NCBI RefSeq assembly: GCF_000808535.1
Contig: NZ_JWLV01000047.1
Location: forward strand, 1 to 64,000
Direction: 5' to 3'
From: Vibrio sinaloensis
GTDB lineage: Bacteria; Pseudomonadota; Gammaproteobacteria; Enterobacterales; Vibrionaceae
DNA length: 64,000 bases
The notes beneath the pieces are model-generated. The model ran no database searches and had not been told where the DNA came from. It was given only the letters and a program-made list of their open reading frames with translations. Below are positions 41,558 through 50,173 of this stretch, piece after piece; position 1 is the first letter of the stretch, and every line of letters starts with the position of its first letter. The position numbers were made by a program, and so were the translations under genes.

Positions 41558-42049
41558 TTACTCGTAGTCTGAAGCGTAAGTTTCTTCATATGAGTGTGAG
41601 TAAAACTCGAACAAATTACCAAACGGGTCTTCTAGGTAAACCATTTGCGCTTGTTTCAGCTCATCTTCCGGATGGTAACGCATAATATCCATGCGAACCT
41701 TACCGCCAAACTCTTCAACGCGTTTAATCGCCGTTTCAAATTGTTCTTTTGATACTTGTAGACAGAAGTGGAAGATTCCTAAGCGAGAGAAATCCACTAC
41801 GTGACGCTCTTGACGTTCTTTCATTTCGAATAGCTCAACACCAATACCGTCTGAAGTCACAAGGTGAGCGATGTTAAAGCCTTTAAAGCCTTCTCCGAAT
41901 ACAGCGATACACATGCGGCCGATTGCAGTTTCACGTTCTTCAATCACTTTGGTGTTGTTCATAACAATACGAAGACCGAGTGCTTTGGTGTAAAACTCGA
42001 CGGCTTTGTCCATGTCGCCAACCATGATGCCTACGTGATTCATTTTCAT
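41558..42049 (-). CDS. VOC-family (glyoxalase-fold) protein
   Basis: ATG 42049 (GGAG seven bases upstream) gives 163 residues; the longer frame from 42115 adds an implausible N-terminus. Two beta-alpha-beta-beta-beta modules are seen, with MNHVGIMVGDMDKAVEFYTKALGL at the start and DPFGNLFEFYSHS at the end. Metal ligands are probably His5 and the Glu of FEFY. The family includes glyoxalase I, extradiol dioxygenases and resistance proteins; the substrate is unknown. A Fur-like site lies about 80 bp upstream. Confidence 0.85.
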   Translation of the reverse strand: MKMNHVGIMVGDMDKAVEFYTKALGLRIVMNNTKVIEERETAIGRMCIAVFGEGFKGFNIAHLVTSDGIGVELFEMKERQERHVVDFSRLGIFHFCLQVSKEQFETAIKRVEEFGGKVRMDIMRYHPEDELKQAQMVYLEDPFGNLFEFYSHSYEETYASDYE

Positions 42050-42127
42050 AATATGCTCCAAAATTCGTTGTGTGTTTCGTTTCAATGGAGAGAAGTGTAG
42101 GGTTAGCGTTGGCAAAATAAAAATTAT

Positions 42128-42142
42128 TGATAATTATTATTT
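42128..42142. promoter_or_regulatory. Fur-like box
   Basis: TGATAATTATTATTT matches the Fur core TGATAAT-N-ATTATCA at 12 of its 14 fixed positions. It lies upstream of the VOC gene (minus) and 268 bp from nirB. The AT-rich context makes chance matches likely. In the 360-bp gap 42050-42409 I also see an 8-bp inverted repeat (ACAAAATA/TATTTTGT, 42276-42299) and the FNR site. Confidence 0.4.
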
Positions 42143-42332
42143 TAATAAATATTGGTTATCAGCAAGGGTGGTTGCAAACAGGAAATTAGCAAGGCGTGCT
42201 TTGTCAAAAATATCGTTATAGAATTCGAGATATTTCACGAAATGGAACTGACTGTTCTAAAATGAAAAGTAATTACAAAATATGAGTGGTTATTTTGTGT
42301 TCCTACCCCTTTAGAGTAGTTTAATTTTGTAA

Positions 42333-42346
42333 TTGATTTACATCAT
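42333..42346 (+). promoter_or_regulatory. FNR site of nirBD
   Basis: TTGATTTACATCAT matches TTGAT-N4-ATCAA at nine of ten positions, about 70 bp before the nirB ATG, where an activating FNR site is expected. A TACCCCT heptamer at 42304-42310 could be one half of a NarL/NarP site. Confidence 0.75.
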
Positions 42347-42409
42347 GTATTAATTATTTTTCATAATTAACAATGCGCTCAGATAAGAACCTAACCCTTA
42401 GGAAGTAAT

Positions 42410-44983
42410 ATGAGCAAGTTGAAGCTAGTCGTTATTGGTAACGGTATGGTAGGGCACCGTTACATTGAAGACTTAGTCGAGAAAGCGGACGCATCTCAGT
42501 ACGAGATCACTGTTTTTTGTGAAGAACCACGTGTCGCTTATGACCGTGTCCACCTTTCTTCTTACTTTTCTCACCACACTGCGGACGAGTTATCTCTAGT
42601 TAAAGAAGGTTTCTACGAGAAGCATGGTGTGAATATGTTAATTGGTGAACGTGCCATTAACGTAAACCGCGAGAAACGTATCGTTCATTCAAGCACAGGT
42701 CGTGAAGTTCAATACGACAAGCTGATTATGGCAACTGGCTCCTTCCCATTTGTTCCACCTATCAAGGGACGTGAAAGCAAAGACTGTTTTGTTTACCGTA
42801 CTATCGAAGATCTCAAAGCGATCGAAGCGTGCGCGAAGAAGAGCAAAGTCGGTGTAGTTATCGGTGGCGGCCTACTTGGTCTTGAAGCGGCGGGTGCATT
42901 GAAAGCGCTGGGCGTTGAAACTCACGTGGTGGAGTTCGCACCGAAGCTGATGGCTGAACAGCTAGACCAAGCGGGCGGCAACCAACTACGCCAAAAAATC
43001 GAGAGCATGGGTGTTAAGGTTCACACAAGCAAAAACACACTCGAAATCGCTCCTGAGGGTAGAGAATCACGCAACGTTATGCGTTTTGCAGACGGCACTG
43101 AACTAGAGACAGATTTCATCGTTTTCTCTGCAGGTATTCGCCCACAAGATAAGCTGGCTCGTGACATGCAGTTGGATGTAGCACCACGTGGTGGTATCGC
43201 CATTAACGACTTCTGTCAGACGTCGGATGAGAACATCTACGCGATTGGCGAGTGTGCGTCTTGGAATGAAACCTTCTACGGTCTAGTCGCTCCTGGTTAC
43301 AAGATGGCTACTGTTGCGGTTGACCACATTGTAGGTAACGACAGCAAGTTCGAAGGTGCTGATATGTCGGCAAAACTTAAGCTTCTCGGCGTAAAAGTTG
43401 GCTCTATCGGTGACGCTAATGGTCGCACTCCTGGTTGTAAGAGCTACGTTTACCAAAACGAAGAGCAAGAAGTTTACAAACGCTTAATCGTATCAAAAGA
43501 CAACAAGAAGCTTCTTGGCGCAGTAATGGTCGGTGATACCTCTGATTATGGCGATCTTCTGCAGCTACTGCTTAACGAAATCGACCTACCAGAACACCCA
43601 GACGCATTGATTCTGCCAGCTCACGTAGGTGCAGAAAAACCAACACTAGGTGCAGATGCTCTGCCTGACTCTGCGGTTATCTGTTCTTGCTTCGACGTAA
43701 CAAAGGGCAAAATCGCCGAAGCCGTTGCACAAGGTCACCATACGATTGGCGACATCAAAGCAGTAACGGGCGCAGGTACGGGGTGTGGCGGCTGTATTCC
43801 ACTTGTTACCTCTGTGCTAAATGCTGAACTTGAAAAAGCAGGCGTTGAAGTGAAAGCAGACGTTTGTGAGCACTTTGCTTATTCTCGCCAAGAGCTTTTC
43901 CACCTAGTACGCATTGGTGAAATCAAATCGTTTGAAGAATTGCTAGAGAAACACGGTAAAGGCTACGGCTGTGAAGTGTGTAAACCACTAGCAGGCTCTA
44001 TCCTTGCTTCATGCTGGGGTGACCACATCCTTAAGCCATCTCTGGTTAAACTGCACGATACCAACGATAACTTCCTAGGTAACATGCAAAAAGACGGTAC
44101 TTACTCTGTTATTCCACGTATGGCAGGTGGTGAAGTTACGCCACAAGCACTTGCTGCACTTGCAGAGGTTGCTGCGGAATACAACTTGTACACCAAGATC
44201 ACAGGCGCTCAACGTATCGGTCTATTTGGTGCACAGAAAGATGACCTTCCTGCAATCTGGAAAAAGCTAATCGAAGCGGGTTATGAAACGGGTCAGGCTT
44301 ATGCGAAAGCACTGCGTATGGCGAAAACGTGTGTTGGCTCTACTTGGTGTCGTTACGGCGTTCAAGATTCAGTTGGCCTTGGCGTGATGATCGAGAATCG
44401 TTACAAAGGCATTCGCACTCCTCATAAGATGAAGTTCGGTGTGTCTGGTTGTACTCGTGAGTGTGCAGAAGCGCAAGGCAAAGACTTGGGCATCATCGCA
44501 ACAGACGCGGGTTGGAACATGTACGTGTGTGGTAACGGTGGTATGAAGCCTCGCCATGCAACATTACTGGCCGGTGACCTAGACCAAGAAACCCTCATCA
44601 AATACATCGACCGATTCATGATGTTCTACATCCGCACTGCAGCGCCACTGCAGCGCACATCAGTATGGTTTGAAAACCTAGAAGGTGGCATTGATTACCT
44701 ACGTGACGTGATCATCGAAGACAAGTTAGGTATTAATGACCAACTTGAAACAGACGTAGCAAAATTGGTTGAAGAGTATCGCTGTGAGTGGACTGACACG
44801 ATTAACGATGAAACTCAGCTTAAGCGCTTTGCGCACTTTGTTAACTCTGATGAGCGCGATGACAACGTTAAGTTTATCACGGATGGTCGTAGTCAGCATC
44901 GCCCTGCAACATTCACTGAAAAACACTCTGAAGCCATTGTTAAGAAGCATCAGGGCGACATCATCCACGTTGAGACAGTTTAA
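42410..44983 (+). CDS. nirB: Assimilatory/respiratory NADH-nitrite reductase large subunit
   Basis: This 857-residue cytosolic enzyme reduces nitrite to ammonium with NADH. It has N-terminal FAD and NAD domains (VIGNGMVGHRYIEDL; VIGGGLLGLEAAGAL), a BFD-like [2Fe-2S] domain (CSCFDVTKG...GTGCGGC, about 425-480), then sulfite/nitrite-reductase repeats. Siroheme/[4Fe-4S] cysteines lie in CVGSTWC and SGCTRECAEAQ (about 645-690). AGGAAG precedes the ATG, and nirD follows after 14 bp. An FNR site upstream points to induction without oxygen. Confidence 0.97.
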   Translation: MSKLKLVVIGNGMVGHRYIEDLVEKADASQYEITVFCEEPRVAYDRVHLSSYFSHHTADELSLVKEGFYEKHGVNMLIGERAINVNREKRIVHSSTGREVQYDKLIMATGSFPFVPPIKGRESKDCFVYRTIEDLKAIEACAKKSKVGVVIGGGLLGLEAAGALKALGVETHVVEFAPKLMAEQLDQAGGNQLRQKIESMGVKVHTSKNTLEIAPEGRESRNVMRFADGTELETDFIVFSAGIRPQDKLARDMQLDVAPRGGIAINDFCQTSDENIYAIGECASWNETFYGLVAPGYKMATVAVDHIVGNDSKFEGADMSAKLKLLGVKVGSIGDANGRTPGCKSYVYQNEEQEVYKRLIVSKDNKKLLGAVMVGDTSDYGDLLQLLLNEIDLPEHPDALILPAHVGAEKPTLGADALPDSAVICSCFDVTKGKIAEAVAQGHHTIGDIKAVTGAGTGCGGCIPLVTSVLNAELEKAGVEVKADVCEHFAYSRQELFHLVRIGEIKSFEELLEKHGKGYGCEVCKPLAGSILASCWGDHILKPSLVKLHDTNDNFLGNMQKDGTYSVIPRMAGGEVTPQALAALAEVAAEYNLYTKITGAQRIGLFGAQKDDLPAIWKKLIEAGYETGQAYAKALRMAKTCVGSTWCRYGVQDSVGLGVMIENRYKGIRTPHKMKFGVSGCTRECAEAQGKDLGIIATDAGWNMYVCGNGGMKPRHATLLAGDLDQETLIKYIDRFMMFYIRTAAPLQRTSVWFENLEGGIDYLRDVIIEDKLGINDQLETDVAKLVEEYRCEWTDTINDETQLKRFAHFVNSDERDDNVKFITDGRSQHRPATFTEKHSEAIVKKHQGDIIHVETV

Positions 44984-44997
44984 GGGGAGACAACATC

Positions 44998-45321
44998 ATG
45001 GCATTTACAAAAGTTTGCAACATTGAAGACATCATCCCAGGCACTGGTGTAGTGGCACTGTTTGAGGGGGAGCAAGTGGCTATCTTCCGCCCACGAGCAA
45101 CGGAAGAAGTCTTTGCAATCAACAATATGGACCCATTTTTTCAGTCAAATGTACTGTCTCGTGGCCTGATTGTTGAGCACGATGAGCAATTATGGGTAGC
45201 AAGCCCACTTAAGAAGCAACGCTTTAACCTAGCAACTGGTGCATGTATGGAAGATGAGCGCATGAGCGTGAAATCGTACAAAGCACGGGTTGCGAAGGGC
45301 AAAGTAGAGATAGCGGCTTAA
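44998..45321 (+). CDS. nirD: Nitrite reductase small subunit
   Basis: This 107-residue Rieske-fold protein is the partner of NirB. As in other NirD proteins, it lacks the cysteine-histidine ligands of a true Rieske cluster, while VALFEGEQVAIFRP and the core ASPLKKQRFNLATG retain the fold. GGGGAG precedes the ATG. Confidence 0.95.
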   Translation: MAFTKVCNIEDIIPGTGVVALFEGEQVAIFRPRATEEVFAINNMDPFFQSNVLSRGLIVEHDEQLWVASPLKKQRFNLATGACMEDERMSVKSYKARVAKGKVEIAA

Positions 45322-45349
45322 TCAAGTGTTAAACGAGATCTAATAGCTT

Positions 45350-45397
45350 AAAGGCTCGCCACCTTTTGGCGGAAAACAAAGAAATTCGCGAGCCTTT
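45350..45397 (+). other. Intercistronic stem-loop with two alternative pairings
   Basis: AAAGGCTCGC (45350-45359) can pair perfectly with GCGAGCCTTT (45388-45397). The overlapping CGCCA (45357-45361) can pair instead with TGGCG (45367-45371). The two foldings exclude each other. It lies between nirD and the transporter gene and may attenuate, process or protect the transcript. Confidence 0.5.
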
Positions 45398-45447
45398 CAC
45401 TATTCGATTTTAACTTTTTACTTTCAATTTTGAATAAGGACACATTC

Positions 45448-46296
45448 ATGTCTACAGATTTTAAACCTGCTGAATTCGTGCAAACTATGATCAATGTTGG
45501 TGAAGCTAAGACGAAAACGAGCACTCGTGATCTGCTTCTTCGCGGCACAATGGCGGGTATCATCTTATCGCTTGCTGTTGTGGTTGCGATTACCACAATC
45601 GTACAAACGGGTGTGGGCGTCGTTGGTGCGTTGGTCTTCCCAGTTGGCTTCGTTATTCTTTCGGTGATGGGATATGACTTGGTAACAGGTGTATTTGGTC
45701 TCGCGCCACTGGCTAAGTTTGAAGGTCGTCCTGGCATTACTTGGAATCGTATCTTCCGTTGTTGGGGCCTTGTTGGTCTGGGTAACCTTATAGGTTCTCT
45801 AATCGTAGCTTACCTAGTGGCAATCTCTCTAACGGGTAACTTCTCTCTAGAACTAAACGCAGTAGCGAAGAAATTCATCGCGGTTTCTACTGCACGTAGC
45901 CTAGGTTTTGAAAACATGGGTATGGACGGATGGATCACCTGTTTCGTGCGTGGCATCTTCTGTAACCTGATGGTGTGTCTAGGCGTTATCGGCAACATGA
46001 CAGCACGCACGGTAGCTGGCCGTGTCGCAATGATGTGGTTCCCAATCTTCATCTTCTTTGCACTCGTGTTCGAGCACACAGTAGTCAACATGTTCCTATT
46101 CCCACTAGGTATGATTCTAGGCGCGGACTTTGGTATTGCGACTTGGCTGAACTTTAACCTAATCCCAACCATCCTAGGTAACATTGTGGGTGGTCTGATC
46201 ATGACTTGTATCCCGCTTTACCTAACTCACGCAAAAACGGCACCTTCTCTAAATGATGAAGAGAATGTGAACGCAAAACCTGTGCTAGCAAAATAG
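45448..46296 (+). CDS. Formate/nitrite transporter family protein (NirC-like)
   Basis: From ATG 45448 (AAGGA upstream) it is 282 residues with six transmembrane helices; the longer TTG frame at 45430 is rejected. NMGMDGWITCFVRGIFCNLMVCLGV (core RGIFCNLMVCLG) and FEHTVVNMFLFPLG are the FNT-family pore motifs, with the conserved His in EHTVVNM. Its place after nirBD suggests nitrite uptake or export. It is probably cotranscribed. Confidence 0.93.
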   Translation: MSTDFKPAEFVQTMINVGEAKTKTSTRDLLLRGTMAGIILSLAVVVAITTIVQTGVGVVGALVFPVGFVILSVMGYDLVTGVFGLAPLAKFEGRPGITWNRIFRCWGLVGLGNLIGSLIVAYLVAISLTGNFSLELNAVAKKFIAVSTARSLGFENMGMDGWITCFVRGIFCNLMVCLGVIGNMTARTVAGRVAMMWFPIFIFFALVFEHTVVNMFLFPLGMILGADFGIATWLNFNLIPTILGNIVGGLIMTCIPLYLTHAKTAPSLNDEENVNAKPVLAK

Positions 46297-46303
46297 TGAT
46301 GTA

Positions 46304-46335
46304 AAGACCTCGCGCTAAAATGTGGGGTCTTGTTT
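46304..46335 (+). terminator. Candidate terminator after the FNT transporter gene
   Basis: An 8-bp stem AAGACCTC/GGGGTCTT (one G-U pair) with a 12-nt loop is followed by GTTTCTTTC. It is moderately convincing and may allow read-through into cobA. Confidence 0.55.
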
Positions 46336-46434
46336 CTTTCTCGAGTTTCACTCTGTTTGAATATAAACAGTCTTTATTCCGCCGCTTCGCGCGAGTTTGA
46401 CTCTTTATATCCAAATTTATTAATAGGCATCGAC

Positions 46435-47193
46435 ATGAGCGTGACGACAAATTCTCAAATCAACCAAGGCTTCGTATCACTTGTTGGAGCAGGGCCAGGC
46501 GATCCAGACCTACTAACAGTGAAAGGCTATCGAGTTATTCAACAGGCCGACGTTGTTGTGTATGACCGACTGGTGTCTGCGGAAATCCTCGCGCTAGCAA
46601 ACTGCACTGCGGAAATGATTTATGTGGGTAAAAAGTTAGATTTTCACTGCGTCCCGCAAGATCAGATTAACCAACTGTTAGTAGAGAAAGCACAACAAGG
46701 TAAGCGAGTCGTACGTTTAAAAGGTGGAGACTCGTTCATCTTTGGGCGAGGTGGGGAAGAGTTGGAAGAACTTGCACAGCATGGAATATCGTTTGAGGTG
46801 GTACCGGGTATTACCGCAGCAGCAGGTGCTACTGCGTATGCGGGGATCCCACTCACTCACCGAGACCATGCGCAAAGCGTTCAGTTTATTACGGGCCATG
46901 TACAAAAAGACGGTCGTGAGATTGAGTGGCACTCATTAGCGCAATCGAACAATACGCTTGTGTTCTATATGGGTCTTAAGCAAAGCGGCTATATTACTGA
47001 GAAGTTACTCGAAACAGGTTTAGACGCTGAGATCTCTTGCGCCATCATTGAGAACGGTACCCGTCGAGAGCAACGTGTATTTACCGGCCCACTAAAAGAT
47101 TTGCCGGATATGGCGAAAAAAGCCGTGAGCCCAGCACTTATTGTAGTTGGTAGCGTCACCTCGCTACACGACAAGCTGAATTGGTTTAACTAG
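46435..47193 (+). CDS. cobA: Uroporphyrinogen-III C-methyltransferase
   Basis: From ATG 46435 the enzyme has 252 residues and begins at the family signature VSLVGAGPGDPDLLTVKG. VVYDRLVS and RLKGGDSFIFGRGGEE are the other SUMT motifs. It methylates uroporphyrinogen III twice to precorrin-2, the precursor of siroheme, which NirB needs. The oxidase/chelatase domain of CysG is absent here and would be needed elsewhere. Confidence 0.95.
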   Translation: MSVTTNSQINQGFVSLVGAGPGDPDLLTVKGYRVIQQADVVVYDRLVSAEILALANCTAEMIYVGKKLDFHCVPQDQINQLLVEKAQQGKRVVRLKGGDSFIFGRGGEELEELAQHGISFEVVPGITAAAGATAYAGIPLTHRDHAQSVQFITGHVQKDGREIEWHSLAQSNNTLVFYMGLKQSGYITEKLLETGLDAEISCAIIENGTRREQRVFTGPLKDLPDMAKKAVSPALIVVGSVTSLHDKLNWFN

Positions 47194-47307
47194 CCACGAG
47201 CTTGGCGGCATATCGGGCTAAAAAATCGATAACCAAATGGGTTAGCTTACTGAAAACGTCAAGCAGTTCTGTTACAGTCTCGGCGTTGCAGTAAGGGTAA
47301 TCTAATC

Positions 47308-47793
47308 ATGGAAAAAATCGCTATCTTCGTCGATGTGCAAAACATCTACTACACCACCAGAGATAAATATCGCGCAAACTTTGACTACAACGAGTTTTGG
47401 TACCTTGCAACTGAAGGGAAAGAGGTCGTGGAGGCGAAAGCCTACGCCATTGCTTCAACGGATCCAAAGCAAAGGCAGTTTCACCACATCTTGAGAGGAA
47501 TTGGCTTTGATGTGAAGTTGAAGCCTTATATCCAGCGTTCAGATGGCAGTACCAAAGGGGACTGGGATGTTGGCATCGCGTTGGATGTGTATGAGGCCGC
47601 AAACAAAGTCGACCGCGTGATTCTGTTGTCAGGAGATGGCGATTTTGAAATCTTGGTTGAGCGCATTCAGCAACGATTTGGAACCAAGGTGGATGTATAC
47701 TCTGTTCCTGGTCTTACCGCACAAGCCTTGATAGACGTGTGCGATAAACATATTCCGATTGAAGAGAACTTATTGCTCAGAAGAGTCGGCTGA
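47308..47793 (+). CDS. NYN-domain (LabA/DUF88) protein, putative RNase
   Basis: This 161-residue single-domain protein of the PIN-like NYN fold has conserved acidic residues in FVDVQN (about D9), KGDWDVGIALDV and LSGDGDF, the expected metal-binding set of a nuclease. Role and RNA target are unknown. Its 3' end overlaps the convergent DUF2986 gene by 24 bp. Confidence 0.88.
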   Translation: MEKIAIFVDVQNIYYTTRDKYRANFDYNEFWYLATEGKEVVEAKAYAIASTDPKQRQFHHILRGIGFDVKLKPYIQRSDGSTKGDWDVGIALDVYEAANKVDRVILLSGDGDFEILVERIQQRFGTKVDVYSVPGLTAQALIDVCDKHIPIEENLLLRRVG

Positions 47794-47967
47794 GGTTGAC
47801 TCTTGCTCGCTGAGCTCGGTTGAAGTTTGTTCAGTGTTATCTTCTGATTCAAGTTTTGCACGCTCAGCTTTGGAGATATAGCGAGGCTTATTGCTTTTAT
47901 GTAGCTTCGCGTTTTTCTTCTTAAGTTTCGCCTTCAAGATACTGTTGATCTTCTTTTTACGATTCAT
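47770..47967 (-). CDS. DUF2986 small basic protein
   Basis: This 65-residue protein has a very basic N-terminus (MNRKKKINSILKAKLKKKNA) followed by KPRYISKAERAKLE and an acidic Ser/Glu tail. The pattern matches DUF2986, seen in Vibrio and Shewanella. The basic half could bind nucleic acid. It lies 70 bp downstream of the GGDEF-EAL gene on the same strand. Confidence 0.75.
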   Translation of the reverse strand: MNRKKKINSILKAKLKKKNAKLHKSNKPRYISKAERAKLESEDNTEQTSTELSEQESTSADSSEQ

Positions 47968-48037
47968 GGCTTTTGGTCTGCTGTCTAAATGTGGCGCGCA
48001 TCATACCGAACTTACCAGCAAACCACAAAAGATAACG

Positions 48038-50170
48038 TTACAGAGCGGGTTGCAAAACGTGTGGTGTGGCAAATGCTCGATTAAATTCTTTTACCGGTAA
48101 CGGGCGACTGATCAGATACCCTTGCCCGTATTCGCAGCCTAATTGTTCGAGTAGCAAGCATTGATGTTCGGTCTCGATCCCCTCAGCGACGCTTTGCATT
48201 TTCATACTTTTCGCGATAGATAGAATCGCTTCAATCAGAGATGTATTGTTGTTCTCTGGCGATAAACAAAAGATGAAAGAGCGATCTATTTTAACGCCAT
48301 CAAACTGGTACTCTTGCAAATAACTTAGCGATGAATAACCGGTACCAAAATCGTCGAGCCAAATTTTGATCCCCAAGTCGCGGATTCCCGCCAACACTTT
48401 TTTGATGCGCTCACTGTCAGAAAGCAGCAGCGTTTCGGTGACCTCGACGTGAAATGCGCAAGCTGGGAGATGAAATTCGCTGAGCACTTGCTGAAAAATT
48501 CCCACCAAATCTTGTCGATGTAACTGCCTAGGCGATAGGTTTAATGCGATGTAAAACCCCCGACCATATTGGCTTCTCCATTCTGCCGCTTGCTTAGCGG
48601 CCAGTCGAATCAGGTACTCGCCGAGCTGAAGAATAAAGTCTGTAGACTCTGCGACGGGTATAAACTTATCTGGGCCAATGTAACCTTGTGTCGGGTGATT
48701 CCATCGGACAAGCGCTTCGGCACCCACAATACGTCTTGTCTCGGTATGAAACTTAGGCTGATACCAGAGCTCGAACTGGGACAAGTCATCCATCGCTTTA
48801 CGCAGCTCTCGTTCAATATACAAGCGTTCTTCAATCGATTTGTCCATTTCGCGTGTGTAAATGCTGTAAGCATTCTTACCTTTTTGCTTTTGCTCAAACA
48901 TGGCCAACTCAGCATGTCGACACAGTAGATCCGCGGAGTTGCCAAAGTCGGGATAACACGCCACCCCAATGCTGGCACTGCATGCGAGCTTGTAGCGCTC
49001 ATGTTCAATCGGCTCTGTGACTGTGGTTAATACGGCGTTGGCAATGGAAGTGATTCGAGTATCACGCGAGTAAGGCACCATCAGCATAAACTCGTCACCA
49101 CCGACTCGTGAGAGGATCACCGAATCGGTAAGTGTCGTTTCGGCAAGTCGACGCAAGCGAGTACAGACATGCTGAATTACATCATCACCGATATGGTGGC
49201 CGTAATTGTCGTTAATGAATTTGAAATCGTCGAGGTCAATAAACAACACCGCGAGTAATTCGTGTTGCTCCGTTGCGATAGCTTCGTCAAGCAATTGAGT
49301 GAAACGCAGGCGGTTGGGTAACCCAGTGAGTTGGTCATGAAATGCGAGGTGCTGGATATGATCTGTGTGGCGAGTGACGGAGTGCTGCATCTCGTTGAAG
49401 GCGTCGACTAGGCGATTGAGTTCTTTGTAAGGGGCAGAATTCTCTATGGGTTTGAAACGACCTGACTTGGTTTGCTGGAGCTGCTTGATGATCTGAGTGA
49501 TGGGGTTAGCAAATGAGTTTGCGACGCTATAGGCCATCGCGACACCGCACACAAGCCCAATGGCGGAAAACACAATTTGCCAATGACGCATTCGCAGACT
49601 GTCTTGCTCGCCAAGCGTATCGATCTGCTCAGCGCTGTTTTTGAGTTCAGCAATCAAGCTGTGTTTATTTAGCTCCAAATAGAGAACGCCAATCGGATTC
49701 CCCGGCTCGGAAATAGGCGAGGCGACCAAAAAACGCCCCTCGTCATGTCTTGTAACGGTACTTTGAGTGGCGAGTACCTGTTTGATCATATCTGGATGAG
49801 CGTTAGGCAAACCATATCGAACAATGTCTGGTGTACCATCGTGAAAAATCAATCCTTCTTTGTCGACGATCTGAATCGTTTCCACATTGGGTTGGCTTAG
49901 GTTGGTTTGCAAAAGGTGCAACGCTTCCGAAACATTGTAGTGATAAAGAGGGTTGAAGGTTTGCTGGCTAAGGGTCTGAGCCAGCGAGATCGCTTGTTGC
50001 TCAACTTTTTTCTGTAACGTCTGTTCGACGCTTTGGGTAATCTTGTCTAGGTTCTGCTGCGATTGTTGCTCATAAGCAACCGTGTAAAGGATAAAATTAA
50101 GCGCACAAACTAGAGCGACAACGCAAGCTGATGAGAACATCAGGTGTCCTTTGAATCCGATGTTCTTCAT
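48038..50170 (-). CDS. GGDEF-EAL c-di-GMP protein with periplasmic sensor
   Basis: This 710-residue inner-membrane protein has TM1 (about 10-32), a periplasmic Cache-like region to about 195, TM2 (about 200-222), HAMP, GGDEF (RVGGDEFML, about 356-364) and EAL (EALVRWNHP, about 484; DDFGTGYSS). Both catalytic motifs are intact, so it could make or break c-di-GMP. It begins 3 bp after the stop of a PhnD-like binding protein, an arrangement analogous to NspS-MbaA in V. cholerae. The binding protein probably docks on its periplasmic domain. Confidence 0.93.
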   Translation of the reverse strand: MKNIGFKGHLMFSSACVVALVCALNFILYTVAYEQQSQQNLDKITQSVEQTLQKKVEQQAISLAQTLSQQTFNPLYHYNVSEALHLLQTNLSQPNVETIQIVDKEGLIFHDGTPDIVRYGLPNAHPDMIKQVLATQSTVTRHDEGRFLVASPISEPGNPIGVLYLELNKHSLIAELKNSAEQIDTLGEQDSLRMRHWQIVFSAIGLVCGVAMAYSVANSFANPITQIIKQLQQTKSGRFKPIENSAPYKELNRLVDAFNEMQHSVTRHTDHIQHLAFHDQLTGLPNRLRFTQLLDEAIATEQHELLAVLFIDLDDFKFINDNYGHHIGDDVIQHVCTRLRRLAETTLTDSVILSRVGGDEFMLMVPYSRDTRITSIANAVLTTVTEPIEHERYKLACSASIGVACYPDFGNSADLLCRHAELAMFEQKQKGKNAYSIYTREMDKSIEERLYIERELRKAMDDLSQFELWYQPKFHTETRRIVGAEALVRWNHPTQGYIGPDKFIPVAESTDFILQLGEYLIRLAAKQAAEWRSQYGRGFYIALNLSPRQLHRQDLVGIFQQVLSEFHLPACAFHVEVTETLLLSDSERIKKVLAGIRDLGIKIWLDDFGTGYSSLSYLQEYQFDGVKIDRSFIFCLSPENNNTSLIEAILSIAKSMKMQSVAEGIETEHQCLLLEQLGCEYGQGYLISRPLPVKEFNRAFATPHVLQPAL

Positions 50171-50173
50171 TAC

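Noticed and set aside
42304..42319. A complete NarL/NarP 7-2-7 site upstream of nirB.
   Set aside because: Only the first heptamer (TACCCCT) fits; the second half does not match at the required spacing.
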